The notes: generated from the sequence alone by a model not told the origin. A stretch of 64,000 nt of DNA from Tetranychus cinnabarinus (GCA_022266195.1 WHVY01000001.1:6200001-6264000); one strand, 5' to 3'; counted from the first letter of the stretch, positions 33,950 through 49,738 are shown. Numbers and translations: made by a program.

Positions 33950-36900
33950 TACGAAAAGAAGCCAAAAGAGGTAAAGGAAAACATGATGAAGATTGAATAA
34001 AGAACGCCTCCACAAAAAGCAAAATAGCAATAAAAGACAAATGGTAACAGACTTTAAAATAAATATTGAACAAATAAAGAATGAAAAATCAATCAATAAA
34101 ACAAACCTAATTGATTGTTTATTCCCAAAATGTTGAATAACCAAGAATAATTTCAAACTTAAAATACAAACACTTTACTTAATCGTCTGACAAGAACAAT
34201 GATTCCACATGTCTAGCCTCTGTCACTGTTTAATTGAACACTAGATGGAGCCAATAGAGTTAATTCGCTAATCAGAGTTAATTGTTGAACATTTAATCTC
34301 AATTAAAATGCACAATTTAGCCATTAAAACCCAATTCTAAAACGTTAAGCTTGTAATCGAGTCCAAAATTTAAACCTTTCAGATTCTTCCATTGCTAAGC
34401 ATTTGATGAAAAACCATCAAAACTCACTTCTTAATTGTTTCAATCTAAACTAATCAAAATTAAAAGATTTGTTTCTTTCAAAATTTCAATCAATTAGGAT
34501 CCAAATTGCGAGAAAATTATTTCCATTTATTCAGTTGAAAGCAAATCAAGAGTGATGGTAAACCTGGATAACCCAAGTAACTGGTTAACCAGAAAGCATG
34601 AATTGAATGCAGGAAACACCAATTAACTAACAGTTACTTCTCGTCTTATTAATCAATTTACTATAAACTATTAATGCGACAGTAAATGATTATATAATGA
34701 TTTAGTTGAAAAAAAGACATTTAAACAACCTTATTATCTGGTAATTTACATTTTTTACACAGTCAACCCAAAAAGAGTATCATTACGTCTTTTGTGAAAC
34801 CAAGAGGTAACCCTTTTCATTTTTGCCTGTAAATAATTGAGAGGCAGAACATTAAAATTTAATATTATTTTAATAATTTGCAAATTACCTTTTTTTTTAA
34901 ACAAATTACTTAATCATTCCACTATTGATATTAGCTGGAAAAGCGTTTGAAAAGGTTAACAGTATTGATTGACTATACTGGTTCAACCAGTAATCTGTGT
35001 CCTTTGAGCTTCAACTTCAAACGTAAACCCATTTCATTGAATTTAACGTTTCATCAGGAAAAGATTTTTCCATGTAAAATGGTAAATCTGAAAGGATGAA
35101 GAGAAGAGATGAAAATGAATTTACATTTTTCAAGATTACCAGATTAGTTTAATCTGAATCAGTCCATTGATAGGAGCGAGAAAAGGTTTAATCTCGAGTT
35201 TTTCATCATCAATTTTCTCCATGAATTTCTTTATTCCTTTCAACATTTTTCAAGCTTTACCATGAAAAATTGAACAGAAAGTATAGTTGAATAAGAAAGA
35301 AGAAAAAGAAACAAAATGGGAAAAAAAGAAGTTGCAATGAAAATTAAATTTGTCATGATTTGCAATCAACTATTCATGTTTCATTACAAAGTTGTGTTTA
35401 CATTTTTTCAAGGAGAAGAGGAAAGAATGATGAAAAGGATGAAAATGAAGAGAAAGTCAAGTTTAATGCTTTTGCAAGCAAAATGTGAATAAATAATAAT
35501 AAGAAGGCAAAATAAGGTGATGTTGATGTTGGATGGAAGATGAGGGAAAATATTTTGGGTTATAATAGTGTTGAGATTGATAGAGCCTTTTGGCCGTAAC
35601 TTATGTAAACACCTTAAGACAGGGATGAAGATGATGAGTGAAAAATGTTTATCTTTCCTGGGTCAAAAGAGGGTGATGATGAGAGAGCGATGAAACAGTA
35701 GAGACTCAGTTTGGGCTCTTTTTTGTGTGTCTGTGTTGCTTGTTTTTATACATGATAATGATTATTATGGTTATGATGATGATGATGATACTGTTGCTAG
35801 GTTTTATTGATTGAAACAAGATTCAACTTGTGATTTTGCCTTGTTCACAGGGAGGTGAAGAGAAAAGAGATTTACTGTTTACACAATATTCACCTTCAAG
35901 GCACTTTTATGGTGAACAACTTTTCCCTTTTCCTCATTTTCATCGTTTCTATTTTCATTTTTACCCTGATAATCACCCGTTCCAACTGTATATTAATGAT
36001 AATCTTAACATGATGTACACTTTTCTCACAACCTTTTTACTTATCTTTTCAATTATTAATAGCTCAACGACTTTTCAGCTTTTCTCGAGCGAAGTAAACA
36101 GATCAAATCACATTTTGCATAAATCTTTTCAAATGTAATATTTCATTAAAAGGTTATTTCAATCATTGCTATGTTAATCAATTTTAAATCATTGCCTTGA
36201 CAAGCTTCAATGTACAGTTGAAACTAAGCAAAGTACATCATTGATATCACAGTAAAATATTGATCTTCAGTGAAATTAACTTTTCCCAGTAAACTGTTTC
36301 TTTTATCATTCATTATTTACGTACTTTTCAGTTAATCAAGAAAATTGTTAAGACTAAAAGTCAATGGAATCAGTGGATATTTTTTAATTTATTTTAAGTC
36401 TGTTTCCAGTCGAAACTCAGGAACGGTTGATACTTCTCAGATTTAATCGAACAACTTCAAATTTTTGGGTTGATTCAGGTTCACTCGGTTATTTGGCTTT
36501 TGACTTGCTGATGTTATTTGCTGGTAACTTGTACACTGGCTGTTGTCGGCTGAAGTCGGTGACTCGTGCTACCCAAAAGATACGTAAGTAAGAGTGGTTG
36601 TTATCCTTAGACGAGTTTGGTTTTGAGTTGTGACAAACTTGTAACAAGCATCAACCAGAGTAGGAAAGATCTTGGAAAGTTGTTCCCTTCTCAAAGGTAC
36701 ATAAGTTATTGTACCAACTGTTCTTGAGTTATCAGCCAAACAGGCGCATCATTCAGATAATAATTTTTCATATTCATGTTTGAGATACCCTTGAAACATA
36801 GTAAAATGTGGTCTCAATTGATGAATCCTGAACTCGTTATAAGTCATTTCCATTTTCACTTTACAACACCAGTCACAAGTGAATGAAAAATGTTACTTTG

Positions 36901-39271
36901 GTTTGTTACTGTTTGTCCAAGCATAAAATGTTTAAATTGTTTCCATCCATAATCATGACTTACAAGTGTAAAACACAGTAAACTTGATTGGTCAGTAAAT
37001 GGACTGAAGCAACATGGCAAGGAACAACAGATTGACAAGACTTTTGAAATGTTGCATCAAAAAGTTTGATATTAAATGATAATGATATTTAAAGGGAAAT
37101 GCTGAAAATACAGAGTTTGAAAACGGTCAAAAGAATGGTCAAGAAAAAGAGAAAGAACAAAAATTGAATGTAAAAAAACGTGAATGAAAAAGCATCAGGA
37201 AATTCACATCATTTTCATCAATAATGTGAAATGAAATTGTTGAATTCAACTGACAGCAATGTTGAAGATGTTACGTTTTGTGCATCATTTTTACCTAACT
37301 TATGCTGACCATTCAATATGTTGTTTTGATTTGTGACAACTTTTGAAACATTTTGCTCAATTGAACCCCAAAAAACAAAAATGATTGAGCAAATATCAAG
37401 AAAATGAAAGATTCAGGGAATACAGAAAAGGGAACAAAAAAATAAAACAAAATGATAACTATTTCAATATCACATTCCAACTGTTCTGGGAGTTTTTTTG
37501 CCAGCATTTATTATTCACCAAAAGATTTACAGACTTTAATAATAAAGTTAATGAAAGGCACAAATTTAAAGGCATTTTACAGCAGAAAAAAAAGTAATCT
37601 TTACAATTATTTATCACTTTGTTCGAGTCGCATTCAGAATCATGATCATGATAATGTTTTGTCTACTTTTTGTGTGTTCAATGAATCTAATTCCTATTGA
37701 TGACTCTCATGAGGCAATTGTTATTCAAGGAAAGTTTACCTCATTTCATGCCATTATCAGAGCAACAGTTATTAATAATCTCAAGTTGATTAAAATGTTC
37801 ATTTTATTGTTCAATAAATTACTTGATTGAATAACAGTCAATATTGAAATGTTTTTTTTTCTTCTTTTCCATGATTATCTGTTTTCTCCTTTTGATAATT
37901 CAGAGCAACAATGGTGAGTAATCATGAGAAGCAACAACAACTGCAACAAAAATCAATGGTCAGTTTGGGCTTTACTTTGATTCCTTGGCTAAAGTTAATA
38001 ATGATGATAATCAAAAGAGTGGCAAATTGAATATAATAGACCATTCAATTGTCTGATTAAAGGAAAACCAATTTACTAATGGTAAATGATTTTATAACAA
38101 ATTACGAGTTTCATATTTTCGCCATTTCTTTTTTTCTTCTTCTTCTTTCCTTTTTACTCATGATGATGATTTACCATGTACAACTACATAAAGAAGATGA
38201 TGATAATAAACCTTATCCTTATCATATTAATGGTAATCTGTTTTGACCAATTCCATCAGAATAATCATTGCGAATAGAATTGGTTAAAACAAGGAAAAAG
38301 TTATATCGGTTCCTAATTTTTGCTTCATGATAATCATCGGAAAGGAATCATTTGTTGCACTGGATAAATCATGATTGCACTCTGTAAGCCGATGCAAACG
38401 ATTAAATTGATGACATTTATTCGCATGCATTTGTGATGAGTGAACAAATGAGTAAATGAATAAAGTGAAAATTGAATGATAATAATTGACGAGTAAAGAC
38501 CCAACCAGAGTTGACTGTTTTAGTGGGAAGATTGTTGACCTTTTCCCCTTGACTTGCAACTTGATCGTTTGCCTCTTACGCTTCTTGTTCAATGTTGTGA
38601 ATGTTATTGAGCAAACAGCAAAAAACAAACCATTAAGTTTAACAGCAAAGATAATGTTGATAACAATGGTAAAAATAATAACTATGATAATCCATTTTGT
38701 CTGAGTTAATAACTTTTGGTCCGCTCATAACTTTTCAATTAACAATCAAGTAGATCAGAATGCATTTACTTGTTTTCACGATTATTACATTTCAAGCAGC
38801 TAGAAACAGCATCTGAGCAACAGTAAAAAAAAGTTCTGAGCCTGTTGAGTTAACATCATTCTGGTGAAGGTAATAAATTTATTTTTGCCAATTTAATTTT
38901 CTTCTCGCTGTCCATTCATGATTCCAGCAAGATTTAATGAGCAAGTGTAATTTGGAAATGAAAACATTTCTGTTGGTTAAATGGCCATTCGGGGAAAACA
39001 GCATGCAAGGGGTCTACTCTCCTCCTCTACTTTTATTATTATATTGTGAATTCTGGTAGTGGGGGCAACAGTCAATGATTAAGAAAGAGAAGAAAGGGAA
39101 AAAGAAAGAAGAAAATCTGGTTTAGGTCCATGAAAGTACTTATTACAAGAAAATAGGCGCATTCGAGTGACTGCCGTTGCACTCTTCAATGTTTATTAAT
39201 CTTTATTGTCTATCAACAATCTTCTTGAGCTGAGAAGCTTTGTTCAATATTGCATATCGGATATTGGATGC

Positions 39272-39634
39272 TTAATGTTGTGCCTTTGCTTTCTTCATTC
39301 CTGTTGAGCTTGGCTTTGAGTACGGTCTAATCACGAGCTTCCTGGTGATATCTTCGTCTTTGAATTCTGGAGTTGGATCGATACCAAAGAAAAACTTGAG
39401 CCAGTGATACCATGAGAAGTATTGTTGTAATCCTCAAGGAACTTAAGAAAATGTCTTGTCTCTTAGCTTTAGCCTCTTAGCCTGTGGATGGTCTTTTAAA
39501 GCTGTTCTGATTTTTGCCATGAGTATTCCATTCATAGGTTTGATTTTAAATGCAATACAATTCGCTACCAAAAGAGTTACCGGCATGAGTATCGAGTCAT
39601 TTAAGGTGATCTTCAAAAATAAACCGATTTGCAC
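39272..39634 (-). pseudogene. Coding-looking patch, possible last exon or retrocopy
   Basis: The minus-strand segment 39,430-39,272 is open for 52 codons with strongly protein-like content (QQYFSWYHWLKFFFGIDPTP, then EFKDEDITRKLVIRPYSKP, ending KKAKAQH and a stop). Two AATAAA signals follow at 39,202-39,207 and 39,192-39,197. Just upstream a second frame (39,634-39,443) contains AKIRTALKDHPQAKRLKLRD before a stop, so one frameshift separates the two. An acceptor ending TTCCTTGAG could make the first segment a genuine last exon. Otherwise this is a broken retrocopy. The base composition is less AT-rich than its surroundings. I do not recognise the family. Confidence 0.4.
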
Positions 39635-42600
39635 CTATTAGAGGTATAAACAATGCGAAAAGGTTATTTTCTGAAAGATTGAACTTTTTAGACTGGATGT
39701 TGTTTTTATGAGCTTTTACATTTATACAAAAAGCTATTCCGTAATTATCTTTTCTAAATGGAAATTCTTAAAGGCTATAATTTCAGAAGTTCCTATGTTG
39801 TTGGATCAATTATCTGCTGATTGTGCCCTCTTTTAGTCCCATCCTTGGCAATTGAACAAGTTTGTCACCTTTTTATTGATTAAGGTCGATAAGCACGAGT
39901 GAGTCAAGTTGAGGTTTTTGCACTTATTGAGTTTCAATTTTGGTCAAAATTGTTAGCCTTTAAAAGGAAAACAAGGTTGAATAGAAGATGAAATTTCATT
40001 CAATCTTTCAACCTGATTATACTCTTGTACAACTGGGAGTGAAAAGGTAAGTGAAATTGAAGAGTAGGAAGAAAAGTTATCAAGTTTAAAAAGATTGGCC
40101 TCAAGGTAAACACTTTTTTCTCTTGTGCTTCTTTTCTCGATTCAAGAAGAACACTTGAATAACATTTTATGATTACTTTTCTTCTCTCATGGCCATCATT
40201 ATCATCATCTTCATCTTCATGGTTTCCAACTTTTTGTTCAAACATTTTTATTCTTCGCTCTTTTTTTCCATGAACCGCTTTTGTTACTTGTTATGTTAAT
40301 GTTAAACTCTTGATACTCGAAATTGAACCTTTTCTTCTTTAAACAGTTTTTGCTGTTCTAAACTCATTTTTTCTTCTTCTTCTCTTCCATAACTTACCAA
40401 TGTTTTTCATGCTACAAATTGAACAGATTAAAGTTCAGTTGGTACATTCGATGCCAAGAAAAACATTGATTCAACTTTGCTTTTTCTTTCAATTTTAGCA
40501 TTTGCCATCTTTGTAGATGAAGTTCAAGAAAAGGAAAGCAACTCGAATGAACGCAACTTAGAAAGTCTAAATCACAGGTTAGCTGAGAAGCAAGAAAATG
40601 GGTAATTTTTTCCTCTCCCAACTCTGGTTCAATAGAAAATTCTGCAAAAAATTGATGAAATCAAATGAAAAGATTAGTCTATCAGAGTCCATTTCCTTGA
40701 GAGGTTCAAGTGTTTCGTATTTGGAGAAGAGTGAAGTTGCTGAAAATAGACTATTTGAACAGTTGAAGGAAAAGAGTTGCAAGAGTTCTTGGAATGTGGT
40801 TTGGATTGGTTTTTCGTAGAAAAGAGTTTCAATGAGAAAAAGAATGAAGAAGATAAGCTGGAAAATTGGTGAAATACGATGATGATGATGATGAAAGAAA
40901 AGGTTATGATGAAGATCAAAGTGATCTTTTACCATTCTCATCACACAAACATGTTGAGCTGTTAATGATGAAATGAGACGATTCTCATTGATTGAACTTT
41001 TTTTTCAACATTTTCGTGGTTTCCTTTTTCTCGTTCAACATTGGCCATTCTTTGAAACCAGTCAACCAGCAACAAGAAGCAACTCAAATAATCAGGTAAA
41101 AGGTGAAAAGAGAATGATGATGGCGATGATGATGAGAATGAGAATGATGATGATAAAGAGGAGGAAAGCAGAAAAAAGAGAAGAAAAAGAATGAAGGGAA
41201 AAAGATATCCACTTAAGATGAACCGAGAATAATCATGGAATGATTGGTGATCGAAACCAAAGCACAAAACCGATTCTTGAAATGATTGGTGAAACCAGGG
41301 TAAGAATGTTGGATGAAGAATTGCCATCATCTCGACTATCATCATTATAATCATTACTACCATCAAGTCTAAATTGTTGCCCATCATTAGTAAAAGTATC
41401 ACAAAGAAAATTTTGTGAAAAGGCAAAAACAGAAGAAGGAGAAAAAACGTCGAAAAGAAAAGTTGAGCTTTTTTTGAATCAATTGTTCAACAATGGTTCA
41501 CCCATCAATGCCCTCAAGCTGATTTCATGTTTTCTCAGAACTTATCATTTTCAGGTCAACAAGAGAAGCAAAAAATCTTAATCAGATTATAATCATGAGC
41601 AATGACAGAAGAAAAAAAAAGATGAAAGGAAAGCAAAAAATTAACATAAAAAGCAAAAGCTCATAACAATTATCATGAAATACTTCTTCATGATAAAGAG
41701 GAAAATGAGAAACAAAAAGAGCTTTAAAGTGACTTTTATTGCATCAATATCATGAGTCTTCAGTTTAATGTTCAACTTTTTACTTTACTTTAAAGTCATA
41801 ACTTTTTTGCTCATCTTTAACCATCTTTTGAATCCCAATGAAATTTATGAATTTACTTTTATGATTTACTTTGATTTGCTCAACTTTTTATCTCCTTTCA
41901 TCATTTAACATGATAAGTGTAATGATGATTACCGACAGTTAGAATAAAGTTGAGAATAATTTTTTTCTCCACTTTCAACTCTTCTGTTCGTAAATCGAAC
42001 CATAAACCAAGTCTCAACAAATCCCAACCTGATAGCTTTATGTGTGCTTTGAATTTGATAAAAGGTAATATTAAATGAACAGTCAAAGTTATTTGTCTTA
42101 CAAGTCACATTTCAGTCTTTCCCTTCATTCACTTATCAACCTTTTCATTTATTATTATTGCATTTTAACGATGATTACGGATAAAAGTTTATTAATGAAC
42201 ACAACTTTGGGTGAAAAGAAGAACAATTTTTCATGATTGCGATTGATTTCAAAGAAAATTTCAAGACTTTTGAGACACTTTTGTTCGCAATTTACAAATT
42301 GATTAAATTCGTTTGAATGTGCAAATGGTAATGACTCTAAGAGATTGAATGAACTCGCTTCTGAGTAATCAGTCAATATTTCAAAGTGAATTCATTTTCT
42401 TTCATTTTTTGTCTTCCAAACGTGATTCTGTTCAAATTGTTCCAACAGTTTCCTGTCAATCTTTGCATGATAATTTTTCTTCTTCCCTTTATCATCATTA
42501 TCATCTTGTAAATGCAATTCCAATCCAATATCACGATATCTTTGACTTTACCAGTTTCCCTGACTTCCCTGTAAATCCATAAGATGATTAGTCAAGTGTC

Positions 42601-45600
42601 CGGTTTTCATGTCAAGGCAACAATTTCATTTCAATCGCATTAGAAGAGAAGTTGAAAAAAGTGAGATTTTTTCCTGGAAACTTTTCTTTCCAAACTGAAA
42701 ATGAAAAAAAAGGTGCAAAAGTTCAACTGTTAAAACTATTCATTCAACTGTCAATAGATAACAATGATGAATGTTTGGGAGAGAAAAAGTTGAAAGAAAT
42801 GTCAACTTTTACTCCATGAATTGAACTCCATGATTTTTACTCCATCATCATGGTTGCCGATTCGAACAATAAATTATTATTCAAACAATTATTTGTATGA
42901 ATGAAGAGAAGTTCAAAGAAGCGTTAAATTTGTTCTGTTAACAAATGAATATTCATTGGTAAAAGTGAAACAATAATAATAGTAATGATGATAATAACGT
43001 GATTATGAATATACATCTATGTATACATTTATATTATTACTGTTCAAGTTTAAACATTCATCACTTTTCCTTTTTTTGGAACCACATTTTTCAAGTGGAA
43101 AAAGTTATTAATTTGCAAATTTTTGTTGACCACTTTTTGTTTCATTTGAAAGAGCATTTCAATTTTACGATTTCCATTTTCCAAATGTTCAACTGAAAGT
43201 TCAACAAAAAAAAAGTGTTTCAATTCATGTTTCAACTCATCAAAAGGGAATAAATTAGTCGAAACTTGAAAAACAATGTTTTTGTTGAACAATTGCAACC
43301 TTTTTCCTCATTTCTCGATCAACCTTTTACTTTTCAAAACTAACTTTTACTCGCAATTCCAAGAGTATTTCATGTAATGATGATGGATAAGTTATCCTGG
43401 TTCAAACAAATATCATGCATCTAGTGTTCAGTCAAAAGGAAAATTCGATTGAAATCATATTGAAAGTTTCGCCTCTTTAAATTTTGTCTTATCTTTTCTT
43501 CGTAATGTTATGCTCTTGGAGTGTGTTGAATGTTGCATTGAGATTTGATTGTAAATCATTTATGCTCAGGACAAGGTCAAGGTTTCAACTTTTGCATCTT
43601 AAATCAGACTGAATGATTGTCCAGTGACTCGAGAGGATTCAAGTTGTCTGGTTAAAAGTGAACATGATTTTGGGTTAGACTCAAGTGACCGTCAACAGAG
43701 CCAGTCAACCTTTTCAGTCTAACCCAAGCCTTGACTCTACTCGGTTGACAAAAGGCTTTACATGGGCAACTGTTCACTGGAAAAGGCAAACCATTTGTCA
43801 AAACAGATTCAATTCAATTTTAACCTTTTTTTCGTCTCTCTTCATTGTCTATTGGATTGTGAATGAAGTTGTTCATGTCTCATTGATTTCACGAATCACA
43901 ATTTTTCTGTCTCTTTCATCTTGTATTATTTGCCATGAAATTGAGGAAACAAAAAGCACAACAAATAATAATTACACTCAATGATACAGAAACAATTGAA
44001 CGAAACTGAATCAAAGAGAAAAGACATTTTGTTCAGTAAAATCAAATACAATATAATCAATTCAATTCACCTATCCACAGTTGGAATCCTTAAAAAATGA
44101 ATGATTAAAAATTCTGAACTCAAATGGAAATGTCTGAGTCTGAATAAAGTTTAGAAAATCAACTTTTCAAATGTAAAACAAGATTTAAAGTTTATTTCAA
44201 TAAAGTTTTACTTTTCCTTAAATCACTTTTATCATTTGTATTTACAAATTCAATTTTTTATTCAAAGTCATGAAAACAGTAAAAAAACGTTCGTGTCATC
44301 ATGAATATGACTTTAATCATGACTTGAATATTAAATGATGGTGCATCAAGTAAGCCAAAAAGTAAAGACAAAATAGATTATTAATTAAAACGATTCGAGA
44401 GCAATTTAACCATTGACAAATGTACAGTTCAATTGATTTCAACATTTCCTAATTTTCCATCCGTCAATATTTACCCTGAAAATTAATATCATTTCAATAA
44501 ACTTCAACTCTTAAAACTAAATATTGCAATTAATAAACAGATTAATTATGCCAACATTCAGAGAATCACTTTTTTTCGAATAAAACTTTTCCTTTACAAT
44601 TTTTACTCCAAATTGACTGGTTGCCTTAACCATTATTGATTAACCGAAAAGTTTAATCTAGATTCTTGATCGTTCATCACCCTTGTACCAACAGTAAAAA
44701 TGGATCAACACAAAGTCAAACATGTTTTCACTTTTATTGATCATAAATATGATTGCAACTCAAGAGTCTGTTCAAAGTTTATATCAACATGATGAATGAA
44801 ATGAGCAGCTTTATGCGGTTACCAGCAGAAGAGCAATAAAGGACGAAAGCGCAAAACTTTGCAGCAAAACATTAGCATATGGAGTTGGGCCTTCATAAAG
44901 TGATCATAAATTTTGATTCTTTTGGGTTAGACATTTGTTTCTGATATTGATAAATGTCATTTATTAATAACTGATTCAGTGTTAGCAAGGAAAGCCATGA
45001 TAATGGCAATAAAAACAAAGAAAGTTATCGAAGCAATAACTTGACGTTAATTTTTGTAAAAAAGGCACAAAATGCAATTGCGTGTAGACAAATTGATTCA
45101 TGTTAATAACATTACTTTTTCATTCAAGAATCGAATAGAGAAAAAAAGAAATCCATTTTTTTGTTTCAGTCCCATGCACTTACCATTATTCACTTGCAAA
45201 ACATTGTTCATTATCAATGGATTATCATGTTTGCTCATGAATACCAGATTGATTGCAGGCACAATTGAAGCACAAAAGGGTTCAATCAACAGGTTAAAAG
45301 AAACTCGAAACTGAAAAGTTATTTTCCGTTTTCAAAATGAGAATATTTCTTTTGTCAACATTTTTGTCTGTCAATATTATCATATAAAAGCTGGGAGTGA
45401 AAACTCCAGAAAAGTCATTATTTATTTATTGGATCAAATGATGAGTTTGCAACTGATTGTCATTGGAACCGGAGAATGATTGGAAAAAGTTCTGAACATT
45501 TTAGTCTCTTCGTTCTTTTCTCTGAACAATAGTTACAATTAAGATTACCATTTGAATGGAGAGAGAGAGAAGCTCAATGCATTAACTTTACTTTCCAAAT

Positions 45601-48600
45601 GGATTCATCTTTACCATTCAAGTTTACCTTTTGACAATGAATTAAAAGGGAATTAATTGGAAATTTAATGGAATAGAAAAGGGATAAATTTTAAGAATAA
45701 ATTTCAACCCAGAATCAGAGAAGAGAAGAAAAAGTATTGAAAGAAAAGTGTCCTTTTCCTCATTCGTTTTCACTCTGTTATTCAGCTAATTCAATGATAT
45801 TATTGAGATTTTTTGCTCTTCTCTTCTTTTTATTTTCATTAGCTTTGCATTTGTTCAATGAAAAAGTGATTTAATCTAATGAAATGAGTATCAAATAAAA
45901 CAGATGAAAGAAGGAGGATGAAGAAAAGTAATTGTCTGTAAGTCAAATGACGAAGTCAAAGACGAGAAAAGAAGAAGAAGAATAGGAAATGATAATCTTT
46001 TTTTCCCTTTCAGAGTAACGTCATAACCATCATCATCATCACCAGTTTCATCATCAACAGTTTCACCAAGAATCATTTTGACGTTTGACCTTAATGACCT
46101 AAAATAATAGAAGGCATTAAGGATAAAGAGGTGTAACCAAAAGCCATGAGAATGATAATTCCTAATCAAATTACATTGAAATGAAAGTGAAAATGGATGA
46201 AAGCAAATATATGACAAACTAGATAATAATGGTTAATACACAAAATAGTAATAAAAGTAAGATATCAAAATGGATTAGAAGAGCCTCAAAAAGAGTTTTC
46301 CTTTTTTCGACTTTTCACTCTTTCAACCAATTTTAGCCTTTTTCACTTCACAAATGTTCAACTTGGGAACTCGTAAATGTTGATAAACACACAAATGGTA
46401 ATTAGTTTCCATGAGATTGGTTTGGAACCTGAAAAGCGCTAATAACCAGCTTTGAAGCAACATTAAAGTGTCAAAAGTTTTACATCAAAAGTGGACTGTA
46501 AATGTATTGTTGGAAAAGTGAATAAAGTAAAAAATCATTTCAAATGTTGTCAGTTGTGGACTTTGAATGTAGAGTCTTGATGTTCATTTGTAATCTTGAA
46601 AGGGTCAATTTCGCGTTTCTTTTTGGCTTCAGAGGTTGACAGGAAAGATATTTTGTTTGCTGTTGGTTCAAGATTTGAAAGTTTCCAATCGATGCAAACT
46701 TTGATTACTTTGTCTCATTTAAATTCAATGTTGTTGCGCTGGGTTGATGGTCAAGAGTTGCAAATGGAAAAGGTTTCAATGGAAACTTTGAAATCTGTTT
46801 TTTTGGGTTAAGTCTTTTGGTTTGACGAGGAAACAAAACTAATATGTTGTCATGTTGACGAGAAATTGAAGGTTCAATGTTGTCACTGTTTATTGGAGTC
46901 AAATAATCCAAGTTATCAGATCACGTAACAAGCTACAAGTTGTATTGACTTGAATTTCAAGAACTTGGAACAAACCTCAATTTTACACTTTTCAATCTTT
47001 GACCCGTTTTGACCTTCTTTTCAATCATTCTCAACTTTCCAATTCTTTTATCGAATTGCAGGGAAATGACTTTTCTATGTGTTTCCCTTTTCACATCAAA
47101 ATCTGATTCTTTGTAAAAAGTCTCAGTTGAATAAAACTGGTTGAATAACTGTAAAGTGGACTTGAATAGATGTTAAACTTAGAGCTTTGTTTTGCGCCCT
47201 TTTTTGCCTTTTCTGTTTGTTAAAGTGCCAAAGTTGATCACTTTCAATCATCTATTATTTAAGATAATTGAATTGTTCAATTGTAAGAAATCGTTCGAGT
47301 GTGCAAAGTGAATAAACTAAGTCACGAATTATCGACATTAAGTTCTTTAAATGATTACAATGGTGGCAATATTGATCATTCTTGTTTGCAAATCGTCAAA
47401 TTGAGCATTTTGCTTTAAAGAGATTCAATTTCTCAAGAGATTGATATAAGTTTCTATTGGAATACAATAACACAAATACAATTCAATTGAAAAGCCTTTC
47501 CATATTGAGTACGCTTTTCATTCCAAGTGTCATTAGACTTTGCTTGCTACATTAACATTACCCTTCATCGCCACTACATGACCAATGCTGAGTTGAGTTT
47601 ATTACAAAAGCACCAAGTTTTCTCCGAAAGTTTACTTTAACTACTAAATTGATCATATTTAGTTAATTACCAACGACTAATAAAGTTTGCGAGTGGCTTT
47701 AGAATATCAACATTAAACTGCTAGAATGATTGATTTATAAGATATTTAGCAGTTTAAAGATATTTTATGCAAAAATAAACAACTTTTGATGCAATTAGCT
47801 GCAATTATTACTCTAAATCAAATATGAATGATCGACAGCAATGCAACGAGCTTCAGCAATAGCAAGTACATCATGAAAGGTCCATAGAGAAGTTACTTTA
47901 AGAATCGCAGAACTGCGGCAGTTATTTGCATCAAAGTTGTCGACATTAAATGCTGAATTATTGAGAGATATTGTTCGGTAAAAGGATTGTTTTCATCAAT
48001 TTAGTAGTTCTATTCAGTTTGTTCGCTTCGACTTATTAGAATAGAGATTTCGGCCCTGTTAGCATTCGCTGAATTCATAAGATTGAGAAGGAAATGCATC
48101 TAAACGCAAGAAATGCAATACTTATGTTCGCAGCCCAATCAAACATCTTATTCAATATGAAATGTAACCATATTGATATGCATAAATGTCGCTTTTTATT
48201 TAGAATGAAACTTGAAAATTAAATGATGCATGAAAAGATTTTAAGCAAATTCAATAAAAAAGACCTCAAAGTGAATTTCCTTTTCCCATTCAATATCATA
48301 TTTCATGCAACGAATAGACAGCAATTGCAATAGACAGTTGAAAGCAAGCGAAAATATGCTTTTACCGAATAATAATTGTATTGAAAATTTAAAACAATCT
48401 CTTCAATAGCTAACTGCAATGTTTGAAAATATGCAACAGAGTAAACAAAACAGAATAGCAAATGGCTTCGCGATGACTGAACATTTAAACGTTTCAAATA
48501 TAATAGTAACTAGTAAAATTATGAGCTGGCATTCATTGATTCTTACAATCTTGTGTCTTGCACCAATCGACAGCAGTAAACAAAAGCAAAAATGAATGCA

Positions 48601-49738
48601 AGTTGACTTTAATCCTCGAAACAAGGGAAGAACAAATAATCGAAGCCAAACTTTACTCTTTATTTCCATTACTTATCTGATTGAATTTGTTTCATCCAGT
48701 TTCTCATGATAACTGGTCATTGAAATAAAGTCCATTTTGCAAGTTTCCTTTTCACCCAAACTTGCTACCAGAATAAACCTTAAATCCATCATTTCCATTA
48801 TTGTTTTCCCTTTTCCTCGGTCAACTTTCCCTTCCCTTTATCGACGTTACTTATCAACATGATCATCATAATAATAATCATTATCATTATTACTTTTTAT
48901 TACTATTACACCCAAAAATACATAATCAGATATCATTTATCCAATTGATAGTCTAATGGAGCTAGCTGATGCTCTTAGAGTTTATCACTTTTCCTTCTTC
49001 TTTCCTCTTCTTTCTTAACTCCATTCTCATGTGGCTTTAATAATCCTCCTTTTAAATAATCAATAACTCAACTTTCCATATCTAATCGTAAACCTCGAAC
49101 CCAGAAAAAAAGGTCTAATAATGCGTTGACACACTGAAATTAATATTTACAGAAGTGAAGCAAAAAGAGCGAAGGTACAAAAGGTAGAAAAGGATGAAAC
49201 TCACACTTAGCCAAACAGTAATGATAAAAGTTATCAAGACTATAATAACTATTAGTTTGTCATCAATATTAATAATATAATGTACACAGTTGAGCTTTTC
49301 ATCTTGGAGTAAAAAAAGGTTTACTTTTTTATTATATCAAAGTAAACACTTGAACAGGGAATTTTGTTTATTTTTCATTTTTCCATTTCTTCTCCATTCA
49401 CCCAAATTACATGATCTTTAATTGAACAAAGCAAATGCAGATTCAACAAGTTGAACTTTGCAATCAAATGTTTAAAGTTAACTTTGAACCGTTGCAAGGT
49501 TTTGGTTATCATTTAGGTTTTGCTCTTTTAGCTGCTGACTCGCCAACTCTTGGCTTCAGTTAAATTAACATGAAATGTTATTCGTTTTGTGGATACTTTT
49601 GCTTCATTTTGTGCACTTTTTTTTTGGCAAACTAAAAGCTTCCGGTTTCCATTTATCAAGCAAAAAAGACAAAATATAAACACAAATTGAAAGGATGATT
49701 TACTTTTAGGGATTGAACGAGGTTTGTTCATAGTCTTT

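Noticed and set aside
35830..36138. 102-codon + frame with a hydrophobic segment near its end (MMYTFLTTFLLIFSII)
   Set aside because: The signal-like segment alone would give only 42 residues. There is no splice context, no family and an AT-driven composition. Left as unlikely.
40579..41426. Long minus-strand frames rich in Phe, Ser, His and Ile
   Set aside because: They are translations of GATGATG and GAAAAG tracts. Overlapping frames on both strands are open, and there is no domain.
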